Positions 1 through 5,898 of a DNA stretch of 9,787 nt are shown here, in pieces. The notes under the pieces were generated by a model. The model did no database searches, had not been told where the DNA came from, and worked only from the letters and a program-made list of their open reading frames with translations. Location of the stretch: contig JAJTHX010000049.1 in NCBI GenBank assembly GCA_021300125.1, positions 1 through 9,787 of the forward strand, given 5' to 3'. The position numbers and the translations under genes are program-made. The stretch is from Betaproteobacteria bacterium (lineage in GTDB: Bacteria; Pseudomonadota; Gammaproteobacteria; Burkholderiales; SG8-41). Within the stretch, counting starts at the first letter, position 1. Each line of letters begins with the position of its first letter.

Positions 1-671
1 AGGCGACCCAGGCGCGCATCTCGCGCCGCCAGGACAATGCCGCGGCCGAGGCCAACCTGCGCTGGCTGCGCGAAGCGTCGCCGGCGCTGATCCACGCCGA
101 CCTGATCGCCGGCCTGCCGGGCGAGGACCTCGCCAGCTTCGGCCGCGGCTTTGACCGCCTGCACGCGCTGGGCCCGCACGAAATCCAGGTCGGCATCCTG
201 AAACGCCTGCGCGGCGCGCCGATTGCCCGCCACAGCGCAGCCCACCGCATGCGCTACAGCCCGGATGCGCCCTATGCGGTGCTCGCCACCGACGCGATGG
301 ATTTCGGCGAGGTGCAGCGCATCGTGCGCTTTGCCCGCTACTGGGACCTCATCGGCAATTCCGGGCGTTTCCCGCGCGCGCTGCCGCTGCTGCTGGGCGA
401 GGCGCCCTTTGCGCGCTTCATGGCCTTTGCCGACTGGCTCTACGCCAACACCGCCAAGACCCACGAGTTCTCGCTGGAGAAACTCTGCGGCTACCTGCAC
501 GATTTCCTGGTCGCCGGCGGTGCCGATGCCGCGGCGGTGGCCGCCGCGGTGGCGGCGGATTTCGAGGCCAGCGGCGCCCGCGGCAAGCTGCCGTTCATGG
601 CCCGCGGCACGCGCCCGACCCCGGCTGCGGCGATACGCGGGCGGCTGCGCCAGTCGCGCCATGTACACTGA
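1..671 (+). CDS. B12-binding domain radical SAM protein with DUF4080, C-terminal part (5' end outside window)
   Basis: The frame is open from base 3 to the TGA at 669-671, giving 222 visible residues. It lacks a start because the gene begins upstream. The first ~70 residues carry the end of a radical SAM barrel, including HADLIAGLPGE and, slightly later, EIQVGILKRLRG. This wording is typical of B12-binding radical SAM proteins that end in a DUF4080 domain. The rest (about residues 80-210, with VRFARYWDLIGNSGRF and HEFSLEKLCGYLHDF) is the helical DUF4080 tail. The cobalamin-binding domain and the CX3CX2C cluster motif would lie upstream, so they are expected from the family but not seen. Family members are presumed SAM- and cobalamin-dependent enzymes whose substrate is unknown. 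There is an Ala-rich low-complexity run near bases 525-555. It may be first in the plus-strand group that continues to 2257. The family call is fairly sure and the reaction is unknown. Confidence 0.85.
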   Translation, partial: ATQARISRRQDNAAAEANLRWLREASPALIHADLIAGLPGEDLASFGRGFDRLHALGPHEIQVGILKRLRGAPIARHSAAHRMRYSPDAPYAVLATDAMDFGEVQRIVRFARYWDLIGNSGRFPRALPLLLGEAPFARFMAFADWLYANTAKTHEFSLEKLCGYLHDFLVAGGADAAAVAAAVAADFEASGARGKLPFMARGTRPTPAAAIRGRLRQSRHVH

Positions 672-707
672 GGCCGGGACGACAACCGATTTTTCGAGGA
701 CCAAACA

Positions 708-1097
708 ATGCGCCGATTCGATCCCCGCGAACATGCCCGCAACGTGCTGGGCGAACCGCTGCAGGCCTGCAGCGAACGGCCGCTGACCGGATTTTTCCGT
801 GACGGCTGCTGCAACACCAGTCCCGAGGACATGGGCGTGCACACCGTGTGCGCGGTGATGACCGCCGAATTCCTCGAATTCAGCAAGGCCCGCGGCAACG
901 ACCTCTCGACGCCGGTGCCGCAATTCCAGTTTCCCGGCCTGAAGCCCGGCGACCGCTGGTGCCTGTGCGCGCCGCGCTGGCGCGAGGCGCTTGACGCCGG
1001 CAAGGCGCCGCGGGTGGTGCTGGCGGCAACGCACGAGGCCTCGCTGGAATTTGCCTCGCTCGACGATTTCAAGAAGCACGCGGTGGATCTGTCCTAG
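708..1097 (+). CDS. DUF2237 family protein, Cys-rich, function unknown
   Basis: A 129-residue soluble protein, full length for DUF2237. The diagnostic blocks are present in order: NVLGEPLQACS, TGFFRDGCCNTSPEDMG, HTVCAVMTAEFLEFSKARGN, FPGLKPGDRWCLCA and VVLAATHEASLEF. Six cysteines (21, 34, 35, 48, 85, 87) and His46 fall within these conserved blocks, which suggests metal binding or redox chemistry; that is inference, since the family has no assigned function. The ATG at 708 is preceded by GAGGA at a usable distance and matches the family's start. It lies 36 bases after the radical SAM gene, close enough for co-transcription. No signal peptide or membrane segment is visible, so it is probably cytoplasmic. 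Confidence 0.9.
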   Translation: MRRFDPREHARNVLGEPLQACSERPLTGFFRDGCCNTSPEDMGVHTVCAVMTAEFLEFSKARGNDLSTPVPQFQFPGLKPGDRWCLCAPRWREALDAGKAPRVVLAATHEASLEFASLDDFKKHAVDLS

Positions 1098-1141
1098 GCT
1101 CCAGCCGCGGCAACCGCCCGACCCACAACCGAGGATCCGCC

Positions 1142-1555
1142 ATGACCGATATTGACGTCAGCACACAGAAACCCCTGCCGTCGCAGGACCTGATCACGCT
1201 GACGCACATCGTGTATGCGCTGCACGCCTTCAGCGCCATCAGCGGGCTTACCAGCGCCGCCTTCATCGTCACCGCCTTCCTCACCGGCTGGCCGTCGATC
1301 ATCGCGGTGATCATCAACTACGTGAAGCGCGACAGCGTGCGCGGCACCTTCCTTGACACGCATTTCTCCTGGCAGATCCGCACCTTCTGGTGGTCGCTGC
1401 TGTGGCTGGTGATTGCCGGGCTGATGATCGCCACCTTCATCGGCATGGTGATCGGCATCCCGATCCTGCTCGCCGCCGGCATCTGGATTCTTTACCGCAT
1501 CATCCGCGGCTGGCTGAACCTGCTCAGCCGCAAGGCGATGCCGATGCCCGACTGA
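1142..1555 (+). CDS. small multi-pass inner-membrane protein (DUF4870/COG3671-like)
   Basis: A 137-residue, strongly hydrophobic protein. Hydrophobic stretches lie at about residues 19-60 (probably one or two spans, followed by the polar patch YVKRDSVRG), 82-103 and 104-122. The pattern resembles the small predicted membrane proteins of the DUF4870/COG3671 group: helix, INYVKRD-type loop, THFSWQIRTFWW entry into the next helix, and YRIIRGW near the C terminus. The role is unknown. The ATG at 1142 follows GAGGATCCGCC, giving a reasonable ribosome site. It starts 44 bases after the DUF2237 gene and ends 9 bases before hslR. The membrane assignment is firm and the family name is moderately sure. 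Confidence 0.75.
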   Translation: MTDIDVSTQKPLPSQDLITLTHIVYALHAFSAISGLTSAAFIVTAFLTGWPSIIAVIINYVKRDSVRGTFLDTHFSWQIRTFWWSLLWLVIAGLMIATFIGMVIGIPILLAAGIWILYRIIRGWLNLLSRKAMPMPD

Positions 1556-1564
1556 CCGGACCGC

Positions 1565-1936
1565 ATGGCACGGCTCGACAAATGGCTGTGGGCGGCGCGG
1601 TTTTTCAAGACCCGCTCCGCCGCGCAGCAGGCGGTGGCCGGCGGCAAGGTCAAGGTCAACGGCGAGCGTGCCAAGCCGGCAAAGGACCTGCGCGTCGGCG
1701 ACGAACTCAGCGTGCAGATCGGCGAAACCGCCTGGTCCCTGCGCGTCGAGCAGCTCTCCGAGCAGCGCGGTCCGGCGACCGTGGCCCGCACCCTTTACCG
1801 TGAAGATGAAGCCAGCCGTGCGCGGCGGGAAGAGACTGCGGCGCTGCGCCGGCTCACGCGCGAACCCGCGCGCGAGCGTGCCGGCCGGCCGACCAAGCGC
1901 GAGCGCCGCGAGCTGGACCGCTGGCGCGAACATTAA
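1565..1936 (+). CDS. hslR: Hsp15-like S4-domain RNA-binding protein
   Basis: A 123-residue basic protein. The N-terminal S4 domain (about residues 1-60) has the Hsp15 signature RLDKWLWAARFFKTRSAA, then GGKVKVNGERAKPAKDLRVGDEL. The C-terminal tail is highly charged and ends in GRPTKRERRELDRW, as in Hsp15. Known Hsp15 binds 50S ribosomal subunits carrying stalled nascent peptidyl-tRNA and helps return them to use after heat shock. Length and both conserved regions match the family. The ATG at 1565 begins right at the conserved motif. It follows the membrane-protein stop by 9 bases and has only a weak ribosome site, so translational coupling is likely. No heat-shock promoter was recognised directly upstream. 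Confidence 0.92.
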   Translation: MARLDKWLWAARFFKTRSAAQQAVAGGKVKVNGERAKPAKDLRVGDELSVQIGETAWSLRVEQLSEQRGPATVARTLYREDEASRARREETAALRRLTREPARERAGRPTKRERRELDRWREH

Positions 1937-1960
1937 ACGCAAGGCCACAGGAGCACCGAC

Positions 1961-2257
1961 ATGGGCAAGCCGGACCAGCCGCAAACGATTGACCTTGAAC
2001 GCGCCGCCGAACTGGTGCGCGCACTGGAACGCGATCTCGAGAAGGTGAGCGGGAATCAGCAGGACGTTCAGCGCCTGCGCGATGAAGTAGCCACGCTGCG
2101 CAACGTCCTCGATTCACCGGTGCAGCGCCACCACTGGGTCAAAGACAGCCTGCACGATATCCGCAGTCTGCTGGAAGAATCGCTGGATGAGGCGGTGCAC
2201 GAGGGCATCACCCTCGGCCGCTATGCGGCAGAGATCGGGCGCATCCTCGGCCTATAA
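1961..2257 (+). CDS. conserved hypothetical coiled-coil protein
   Basis: A 98-residue acidic, almost entirely helical protein without signal peptide or membrane span. Residues 11-50 show leucine/alanine heptad spacing and are likely a coiled coil. The middle block SPVQRHHWVKDSLHDIR and the C-terminal helix ending in EIGRILGL look like the conserved part. I recognise the general pattern of small proteins found in proteobacteria but cannot name a characterised family. AGGAG lies 10 bases before the ATG, a good ribosome site. It is the last plus-strand gene before the convergent phoD-like gene, and its stop TAA sits in an abrupt AT-rich stretch. Confidence 0.75.
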   Translation: MGKPDQPQTIDLERAAELVRALERDLEKVSGNQQDVQRLRDEVATLRNVLDSPVQRHHWVKDSLHDIRSLLEESLDEAVHEGITLGRYAAEIGRILGL

Positions 2258-2300
2258 ATCATTAAATAAAATCAAATACTTATAGATCATCACCGGGGAA
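2258..2300. other. AT-rich convergent intergenic island
   Basis: These 43 bases separate the stops of the coiled-coil gene and the phoD-like gene. They are mostly A and T up to about base 2290, in sharp contrast to their surroundings. Imperfect inverted ends CTATAA (2252-2257) and TTATAG (2280-2285) flank the A-rich part. It is a plausible place for transcription from both sides to end, but no classical hairpin plus U-run is present. Confidence 0.5.
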
Positions 2301-2320
2301 TCACGCCTTGACCACCCCGG
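2293..2320 (-). terminator. weak hairpin at the phoD 3' end
   Basis: CCGGGG at 2293-2298 pairs with CCCCGG at 2315-2320. This is a 6-bp all-GC stem with a 16-base loop that covers the phoD stop codon. On the minus strand it is followed by an AT-rich stretch rather than a clean U-run. It may be a weak terminator or only a chance palindrome. Confidence 0.2.
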
Positions 2321-3854
2321 GCCGGCCATCCTCGACGATGTATTGCCCGAGGGTGTAGACCTTCGACTGCACGTCGGTCGGGTCCTGCACGCCGCGGAAC
2401 GTGGCCTCCCAGCGCTGGGGGCCGATGTCGTGACGGGTATAGCCGCGGCGCATGCTGTTGGCGAAACGGATATGCGGGTTTTTCGCGAGCAGGGCCTCGT
2501 TGCGCGCGCGGCTCGGTCCGAACGAGCTGATCGAAGTGGAGACGAACTCGCTCGCCACCACCGGCGATTTGTCGTCATCGAAATTCACACGCAGGTCGCA
2601 GGCCGCGGCGAAATGCACGTCACCGCCGAGCACCACCGGATTCGCGGTCTTGCGCGCGGCGATCGAGCGCAGCAGCCGCTCGCGCGCCGCCGGGTAACCG
2701 TCCCAGCCGTCGGTGAACACCACTCGGCTGTCGGCGCCGCCACGGTCGGACTGCGCCATCAGCGTGGTCTGAACGATCACGTTCCAGCGCGCGCTCGAGG
2801 CGGCGAGGGCACCGTCGAGCCACTGCTCCTGCGCCGCCCCCAGCAGCGAGCGCTGCGGCAGTGTGCGTTCCGGACATTCCAGCACATTGACCTGGTTGCC
2901 GCCGGCGCCGCGCGAGGGACGCGGGCAGACGTGGTAATCGCGGTACTGGCGCATGTCGAGCAGCTGCAGCCGCGCCAGCGCGCCATGTGCATGCGTGCCG
3001 TAAATACGCATCGCATTGCCGCCGGCCCAGGTCTGCGGCGGCAGCGGCATGTGCTCGAAATAGGCCTGGTAGGCTGCGGCGCGGCGGGCGAGAAAGGCCT
3101 CGACCGGGTCAAAGTCCTGCGAGCGGTCGCGCGCGTAGTCGTTGTCAACCTCGTGGTCGTCCCAGATCACCAGCCAGGGACAGGCGGCGTGGGCGGCCTG
3201 CAGCTGCGGGTCGCTGCGGTACTGCGCGTAGCGGTTGCGGTATTCGGCGAGCGTGTACGGCTCGCCGCCGCTGTGCTCGCGCACCTTGCCCTTGCCCCAG
3301 GAGCTTTCGTAGATGTAGTCGCCGACATGCAGCGCGAGGTCGAGGTCCTGCTCGGCCATGTCGCGGTAGGCGGCGTAAAAGCCGTGCTCGTAATGTTGGC
3401 AGGAGGCCACCGCCAGCCGCAGCCGTGCCTGTGCGTCATCGGCCGCGGGTGCGGTGCGCGTACGCCCGACCGGGCTCAGTGCATCACCGGCGCGGAAGCG
3501 GTACCAGTAGGGCCGACCCGGCGCGAGCCCGCGCGCCTGAACATGTACCGCATGCGCAAGCTGCGGCCCGGCAATGAATTCGCCGCTGCTGGCGAGCTTG
3601 CGGAAACCCTCGTCCGCGGCGATCTCCCAGCGCACCGGCACCGCGGCCTCCGGCATGCCGCCGCCGTTGAGCGGGTCCGGTGCGAGCCGCGTCCAGAGCA
3701 CCACACTGTCCGGCTGCGGATAGCCCGAGGCCACGCCCAGCGAGAAGGGGTTCTGCGTGAAGCGCGGCTGCGCGATGACGCGGGTGGCGGGCAGCAGCAG
3801 CGCGGCGGACAGCGCGGTGCTGTGGAGCAGGAATTTGCGGCGGGTGGTGTTCAT
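2301..3854 (-). CDS. phoD: PhoD-like Tat-exported alkaline phosphatase/phosphodiesterase
   Basis: A 517-residue protein starting at the ATG at 3854, chosen because it opens a textbook twin-arginine signal (NTTRRKFLL, then a hydrophobic run ending ATRVIAQ, cleavage near residue 29). An N-terminal PhoD domain (about residues 32-135) precedes the metallophosphatase domain. Metal-site residues of the PhoD family can be seen: Cys152 in ASCQHY, Asp179 and Tyr182 in HVGDYIY, the DDHEVDND block (232-239), and Asp412/His414 in LGGDVHF. Known PhoD enzymes are Ca/Fe-dependent periplasmic phosphodiesterases that free phosphate from nucleic acids or teichoic acids. It stands alone on the minus strand. No clear Shine-Dalgarno precedes the start, and no Pho box was recognised. 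In-frame ATGs at 3857 and 3887 are alternatives; the latter would put 11 non-Tat residues in front. Confidence 0.93.
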   Translation of the reverse strand: MNTTRRKFLLHSTALSAALLLPATRVIAQPRFTQNPFSLGVASGYPQPDSVVLWTRLAPDPLNGGGMPEAAVPVRWEIAADEGFRKLASSGEFIAGPQLAHAVHVQARGLAPGRPYWYRFRAGDALSPVGRTRTAPAADDAQARLRLAVASCQHYEHGFYAAYRDMAEQDLDLALHVGDYIYESSWGKGKVREHSGGEPYTLAEYRNRYAQYRSDPQLQAAHAACPWLVIWDDHEVDNDYARDRSQDFDPVEAFLARRAAAYQAYFEHMPLPPQTWAGGNAMRIYGTHAHGALARLQLLDMRQYRDYHVCPRPSRGAGGNQVNVLECPERTLPQRSLLGAAQEQWLDGALAASSARWNVIVQTTLMAQSDRGGADSRVVFTDGWDGYPAARERLLRSIAARKTANPVVLGGDVHFAAACDLRVNFDDDKSPVVASEFVSTSISSFGPSRARNEALLAKNPHIRFANSMRRGYTRHDIGPQRWEATFRGVQDPTDVQSKVYTLGQYIVEDGRPGVVKA

Positions 3855-3861
3855 CATGATG

Positions 3862-3867
3862 ACTATA
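3862..3867 (-). promoter_or_regulatory. possible -10 box of the phoD-like gene
   Basis: Read on the minus strand this is TATAGT, ending 7 bases before the chosen ATG. There is no convincing -35 element or TG extension. If real, transcription would start at or next to the start codon, which would fit the missing Shine-Dalgarno. The box is short and may be chance. Confidence 0.25.
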
Positions 3868-3871
3868 ACCC

Positions 3872-3878
3872 AGGAGGG
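3872..3878 (+). promoter_or_regulatory. strong plus-strand Shine-Dalgarno leading to a 35-codon ORF upstream of the GNAT gene
   Basis: AGGAGGG is followed after 10 bases by ATG at 3889, which opens a 35-codon frame ending at the TGA at 3994-3996. That stop lies inside the acetyltransferase gene in another frame. The peptide resembles nothing I know. It could be a leader ORF, or the site could be chance in a GC-rich spacer. Confidence 0.2.
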
Positions 3879-3958
3879 TGACCGCACGATGACATCTGAG
3901 GGCAGTAGTGTCGACTCCGCGTGCCGGGCATGGGAGACCGCAGTTGTCGGATTTCAGG

Positions 3959-4411
3959 ATGTTTTCCTTGCAGATTCGTGCCGCCCAACCCGCTGACATC
4001 CCCGCCCTCAGCGCACTACTGTCGCTGCTGTTCGCGCAGGAGGCCGAGCTCACGCCCGATCCGGCTGCCCAGGCCGAGGGCCTGCGCCGCATCATCGACG
4101 ATCCGCAGCTGGGCCTGATCATCACCGGCCGCGTCGGCAACGAGGTGGTGGCGATGGTGAACCTGCTGTTCACGGCGTCCACCGCGCTGGGCGGGCGTGT
4201 AGCACTGCTCGAGGATCTGGTGGTGGCGCCGGCGCACCGCGGCGCGGGGCTGGGTAGCCGGCTGCTCGAGCATGCACTGGCCGAAGCGCGTGCCGCGGGC
4301 TGCAAACGGGTGACGCGGCTCACCGACCGCGACAACGCCGGGGCGCAGCGCTTTTATGCGCGGCACGGATTCCGGGAATCCTCGATGCTGACGCTGCGGA
4401 GGCTATGTTGA
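3959..4411 (+). CDS. GNAT-family N-acetyltransferase
   Basis: A 150-residue single-domain GNAT protein from the ATG at 3959. That start gives the usual opening, an IRAAQPADIPAL strand-helix. Motif A is clear at residues 84-103: LEDLVVAPAHRGAGLGSRLL, with R94-G-A-G-L-G as the acetyl-CoA pyrophosphate loop. Motif B follows with N126 and FYARHGF (132-138). Family members move an acetyl group from acetyl-CoA to an amine; the substrate here cannot be told. The ATG lacks a good ribosome site. A GTG at 3908 with GAGGG five bases upstream is an alternative that adds 17 residues unlike the family. The gene diverges from phoD and overlaps the next gene by 7 bases, so the two are probably translated together. 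Confidence 0.88.
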   Translation: MFSLQIRAAQPADIPALSALLSLLFAQEAELTPDPAAQAEGLRRIIDDPQLGLIITGRVGNEVVAMVNLLFTASTALGGRVALLEDLVVAPAHRGAGLGSRLLEHALAEARAAGCKRVTRLTDRDNAGAQRFYARHGFRESSMLTLRRLC

Positions 4412-4854
4412 GGAGTGGTTGTCGTTTGTGGTGGTCACTGGTGCTGCTGCCCCTCACCGTCGCCGGCTGTGCGGCGATGGATTCCGCTGTGCCCGGTTCA
4501 TCAGCGCCCAGTGCCGCGGTGTCCGGCAGCGTGAGCTACCGCGAGCGCATCGCACTGCCGCCGGATGCGCGGGTGATCGTGTGGCTGGTGGATGTGTCGA
4601 AGGCCGACGCACCGGCGACGGTGCTGGGCGAGCAGGTGATCATCACCCGGGGCCGGCAAGTGCCGTTTGCCTATGCCATCGCCTATGCGCCGCAGCGTAT
4701 CGATCCGCGCTTGAGCTATGCCGTGCAGGCCCGGATCGAGTCGGGGGACGGCCGCCTGCTGTTCACCAGCGATACCCGCCAACCGGTGCTGACCCGCGGC
4801 GCGGGTTCCAGCGCGGGCCTGGTGCTGGCAGCCGCGGGCGGCGCGGCGCGCTGA
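4405..4854 (+). CDS. YbaY-type lipoprotein
   Basis: A 149-residue protein with a lipoprotein signal peptide: Arg residues near the start, a hydrophobic core and lipobox VAGC with Cys22 as the lipidated residue. The next residue is Ala, so outer-membrane sorting is expected by the usual rule. After a short Ser/Ala-rich linker, about residues 39-132 form a small beta domain (VSGSVSYRERIALPPDA, VWLVDVSKADAPATVLGEQ, ARIESGDGRLLFTSDT). This wording is typical of the YbaY/YscW-like lipoprotein family, whose function is poorly known. The start overlaps the acetyltransferase stop by 7 bases with GGAGG just upstream. The stop TGA directly abuts the next ATG. Both junctions point to a coupled operon. 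Confidence 0.85.
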   Translation: MLRSGCRLWWSLVLLPLTVAGCAAMDSAVPGSSAPSAAVSGSVSYRERIALPPDARVIVWLVDVSKADAPATVLGEQVIITRGRQVPFAYAIAYAPQRIDPRLSYAVQARIESGDGRLLFTSDTRQPVLTRGAGSSAGLVLAAAGGAAR

Positions 4855-5303
4855 ATGGCCCTGTTCGAGACGCTGCGCAGTCGTTGCCGGTGGCAGCCGG
4901 CGTTCGTGCTGGCCCTGGTGCTGGTCGGGCTGCCGTACCGGTGGATATCTTACCGTCAGCTCGATCTGCCCGATGCCCTGCGCGGACAGGGGCTGGTGCT
5001 GCTGGCGCTGGCAGTGCGGGTATGGTCCGGCGGTGGCCGGTTACGCTGCGCCTGGGAGCCGTGGTGCCGGCGGTGGTGATGCTGGGCGTGCTTGTGGATG
5101 TGGTGCGCGTGCCGTCCTCGCTCAACCTGTGGCCTTTCGAGCTGGCCATGGCCCTGCTGCCCGGCAGCGGGGTGGCGGCGGGCGTTACGCTGCCGGGCAG
5201 TCTGCTGGCGCACGTGATGTTTACATGGGACCGCGGGATGACCGCTGATCCGAGCCCTGCCGGCAAGCCCCGCCTCCACGGTGACGGCCTTTACGCCGCG
5301 TGA
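4855..5303 (+). pseudogene. small membrane protein gene broken by an apparent frameshift
   Basis: The ATG at 4855 directly follows the lipoprotein stop. Its frame codes for a normal membrane protein start (QPAFVLALVLVGLPYRW, then GLVLLALAVRVW), but from about base 5030 it turns into an Arg/Trp-rich tail and stops at 5079. From about 5022 the frame one base back continues as clear membrane protein (LRLGAVVPAVVMLGVLVDVV, SSLNLWPFELAMALLPG, then a further hydrophobic stretch) to the TGA at 5301-5303. Joining the two near 5025-5040 gives a protein of about 148 residues with several membrane spans. So a base seems to be missing here, either as a true mutation or as a sequencing or assembly error. 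Alternatively a second short gene could start at the ATG at 5022. The family is not known to me. The setting beside a lipoprotein suggests an envelope role. Confidence 0.65.
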
Positions 5304-5310
5304 GAAACTG

Positions 5311-5877
5311 ATGACCCGCCAACCCCACGATGGAGTCGATGTCGTGCATTCAGTTCATGTCCTGACGGTGATCATGATCGGTTGTTGGGCGACCCCGGTC
5401 TTCGCCCAGATTACCAAGAATGTCGATGAAAAGGGCCGCGTCACTTACAGCGACAAGTCCGCTGCCAGTAGTGCCGCCAAGAGCGGTCAGGCGGTGAATG
5501 CCGAGCCGGCTTCGGCCAAGGCGCCACCGCAGCAGACAAGGAGCGTGCCGCTCGCGGTGCAGCCCAAAAACCATGTGCCCGGCGATCCGCTGGTTGCGAA
5601 AATGCATGAGAACGAGGAGCGGCGCATGCGCGAGCGGGTCACCACCGAGTGCTGGCGCCAGAAAAGCGCCGATTGCAGCGACGATTGGGCGATCCAGGAG
5701 AGGGTGGCGGCCGAGCGCAAGGCTCAGGCATCCAGGCAGCCCAAGCCCGTTCCCGTTGTGCGGGAGCCGTTACCGGCGGATTTCTGCCAACGCAATCCCC
5801 GGGTGGAATCCTGTCAGCCGCCCAAGCCTGACCCCGAGGCAATGACGCCCGCGGACAAGTCCGCAACGAGGAAGTAG
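5311..5877 (+). CDS. secreted DUF4124-like protein with two Cys pairs
   Basis: 188 residues from the ATG at 5311. A signal peptide is clear: hydrophobic VLTVIMIGCWATPVFA, with cleavage before QITKNVDEKG. The first ~20 mature residues, ITKNVDEKGRVTYSDK, match the DUF4124 motif found at the N terminus of many proteobacterial periplasmic proteins. A low-complexity Ala/Ser/Lys/Pro linker follows. The C-terminal half is charged and has two Cys pairs, C114-x7-C122 and C159-x8-C168, which would suit periplasmic disulfides. The tail is Pro-rich. The start is uncertain: GTG at 5344 has GGAG eight bases upstream and gives a shorter 21-residue signal, while GTG at 5281 would overlap the preceding gene. 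Function is unknown. The gene follows the broken membrane gene by 7 bases. Confidence 0.72.
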   Translation: MTRQPHDGVDVVHSVHVLTVIMIGCWATPVFAQITKNVDEKGRVTYSDKSAASSAAKSGQAVNAEPASAKAPPQQTRSVPLAVQPKNHVPGDPLVAKMHENEERRMRERVTTECWRQKSADCSDDWAIQERVAAERKAQASRQPKPVPVVREPLPADFCQRNPRVESCQPPKPDPEAMTPADKSATRK

Positions 5878-5890
5878 CGCTCTCGGCGCT
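5876..5890 (+). promoter_or_regulatory. small hairpin between ribosome site and start of the DUF2520 gene
   Basis: AGCGC-TCTCG-GCGCT is a perfect 5-bp stem with a 5-base loop in the 21-base gap, overlapping the upstream stop codon. The only good Shine-Dalgarno (GAGGA, 5868-5872) is 26 bases from the ATG at 5899. Folding this hairpin would shorten the gap to about 11 bases. The sequence pairing is seen; the role is speculation. Confidence 0.25.
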
Positions 5891-5898
5891 CACGCTGC

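Noticed and set aside
525..556. GCC/GCG/GGT repeat-like stretch within the first gene
   Set aside because: It encodes an Ala/Val helix in the DUF4080 tail and is explained by codon bias in a GC-rich gene, not by a functional repeat.
1094..1984. A 296-codon minus-strand frame opposite the membrane protein and hslR
   Set aside because: The product is Arg/Gly/Asp-rich low-complexity sequence without motifs, antisense to hslR, which is clearly recognised on the plus strand.
2343..3881. A 512-codon open frame on the plus strand opposite the phoD-like gene
   Set aside because: It mirrors phoD in a GC-rich genome and its translation is Arg/Val/Ala-rich with no recognisable motif, while the minus strand carries a full Tat signal and all PhoD metal motifs.
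4419..5025. Long open frame through the lipoprotein gene (the upstream part of the 4419-5303 frame)
   Set aside because: Upstream of about 5022 it is a shadow of the lipoprotein and of the first half of the membrane gene, with Arg/Gly-rich nonsense. Only the part after 5022 looks like real membrane protein.
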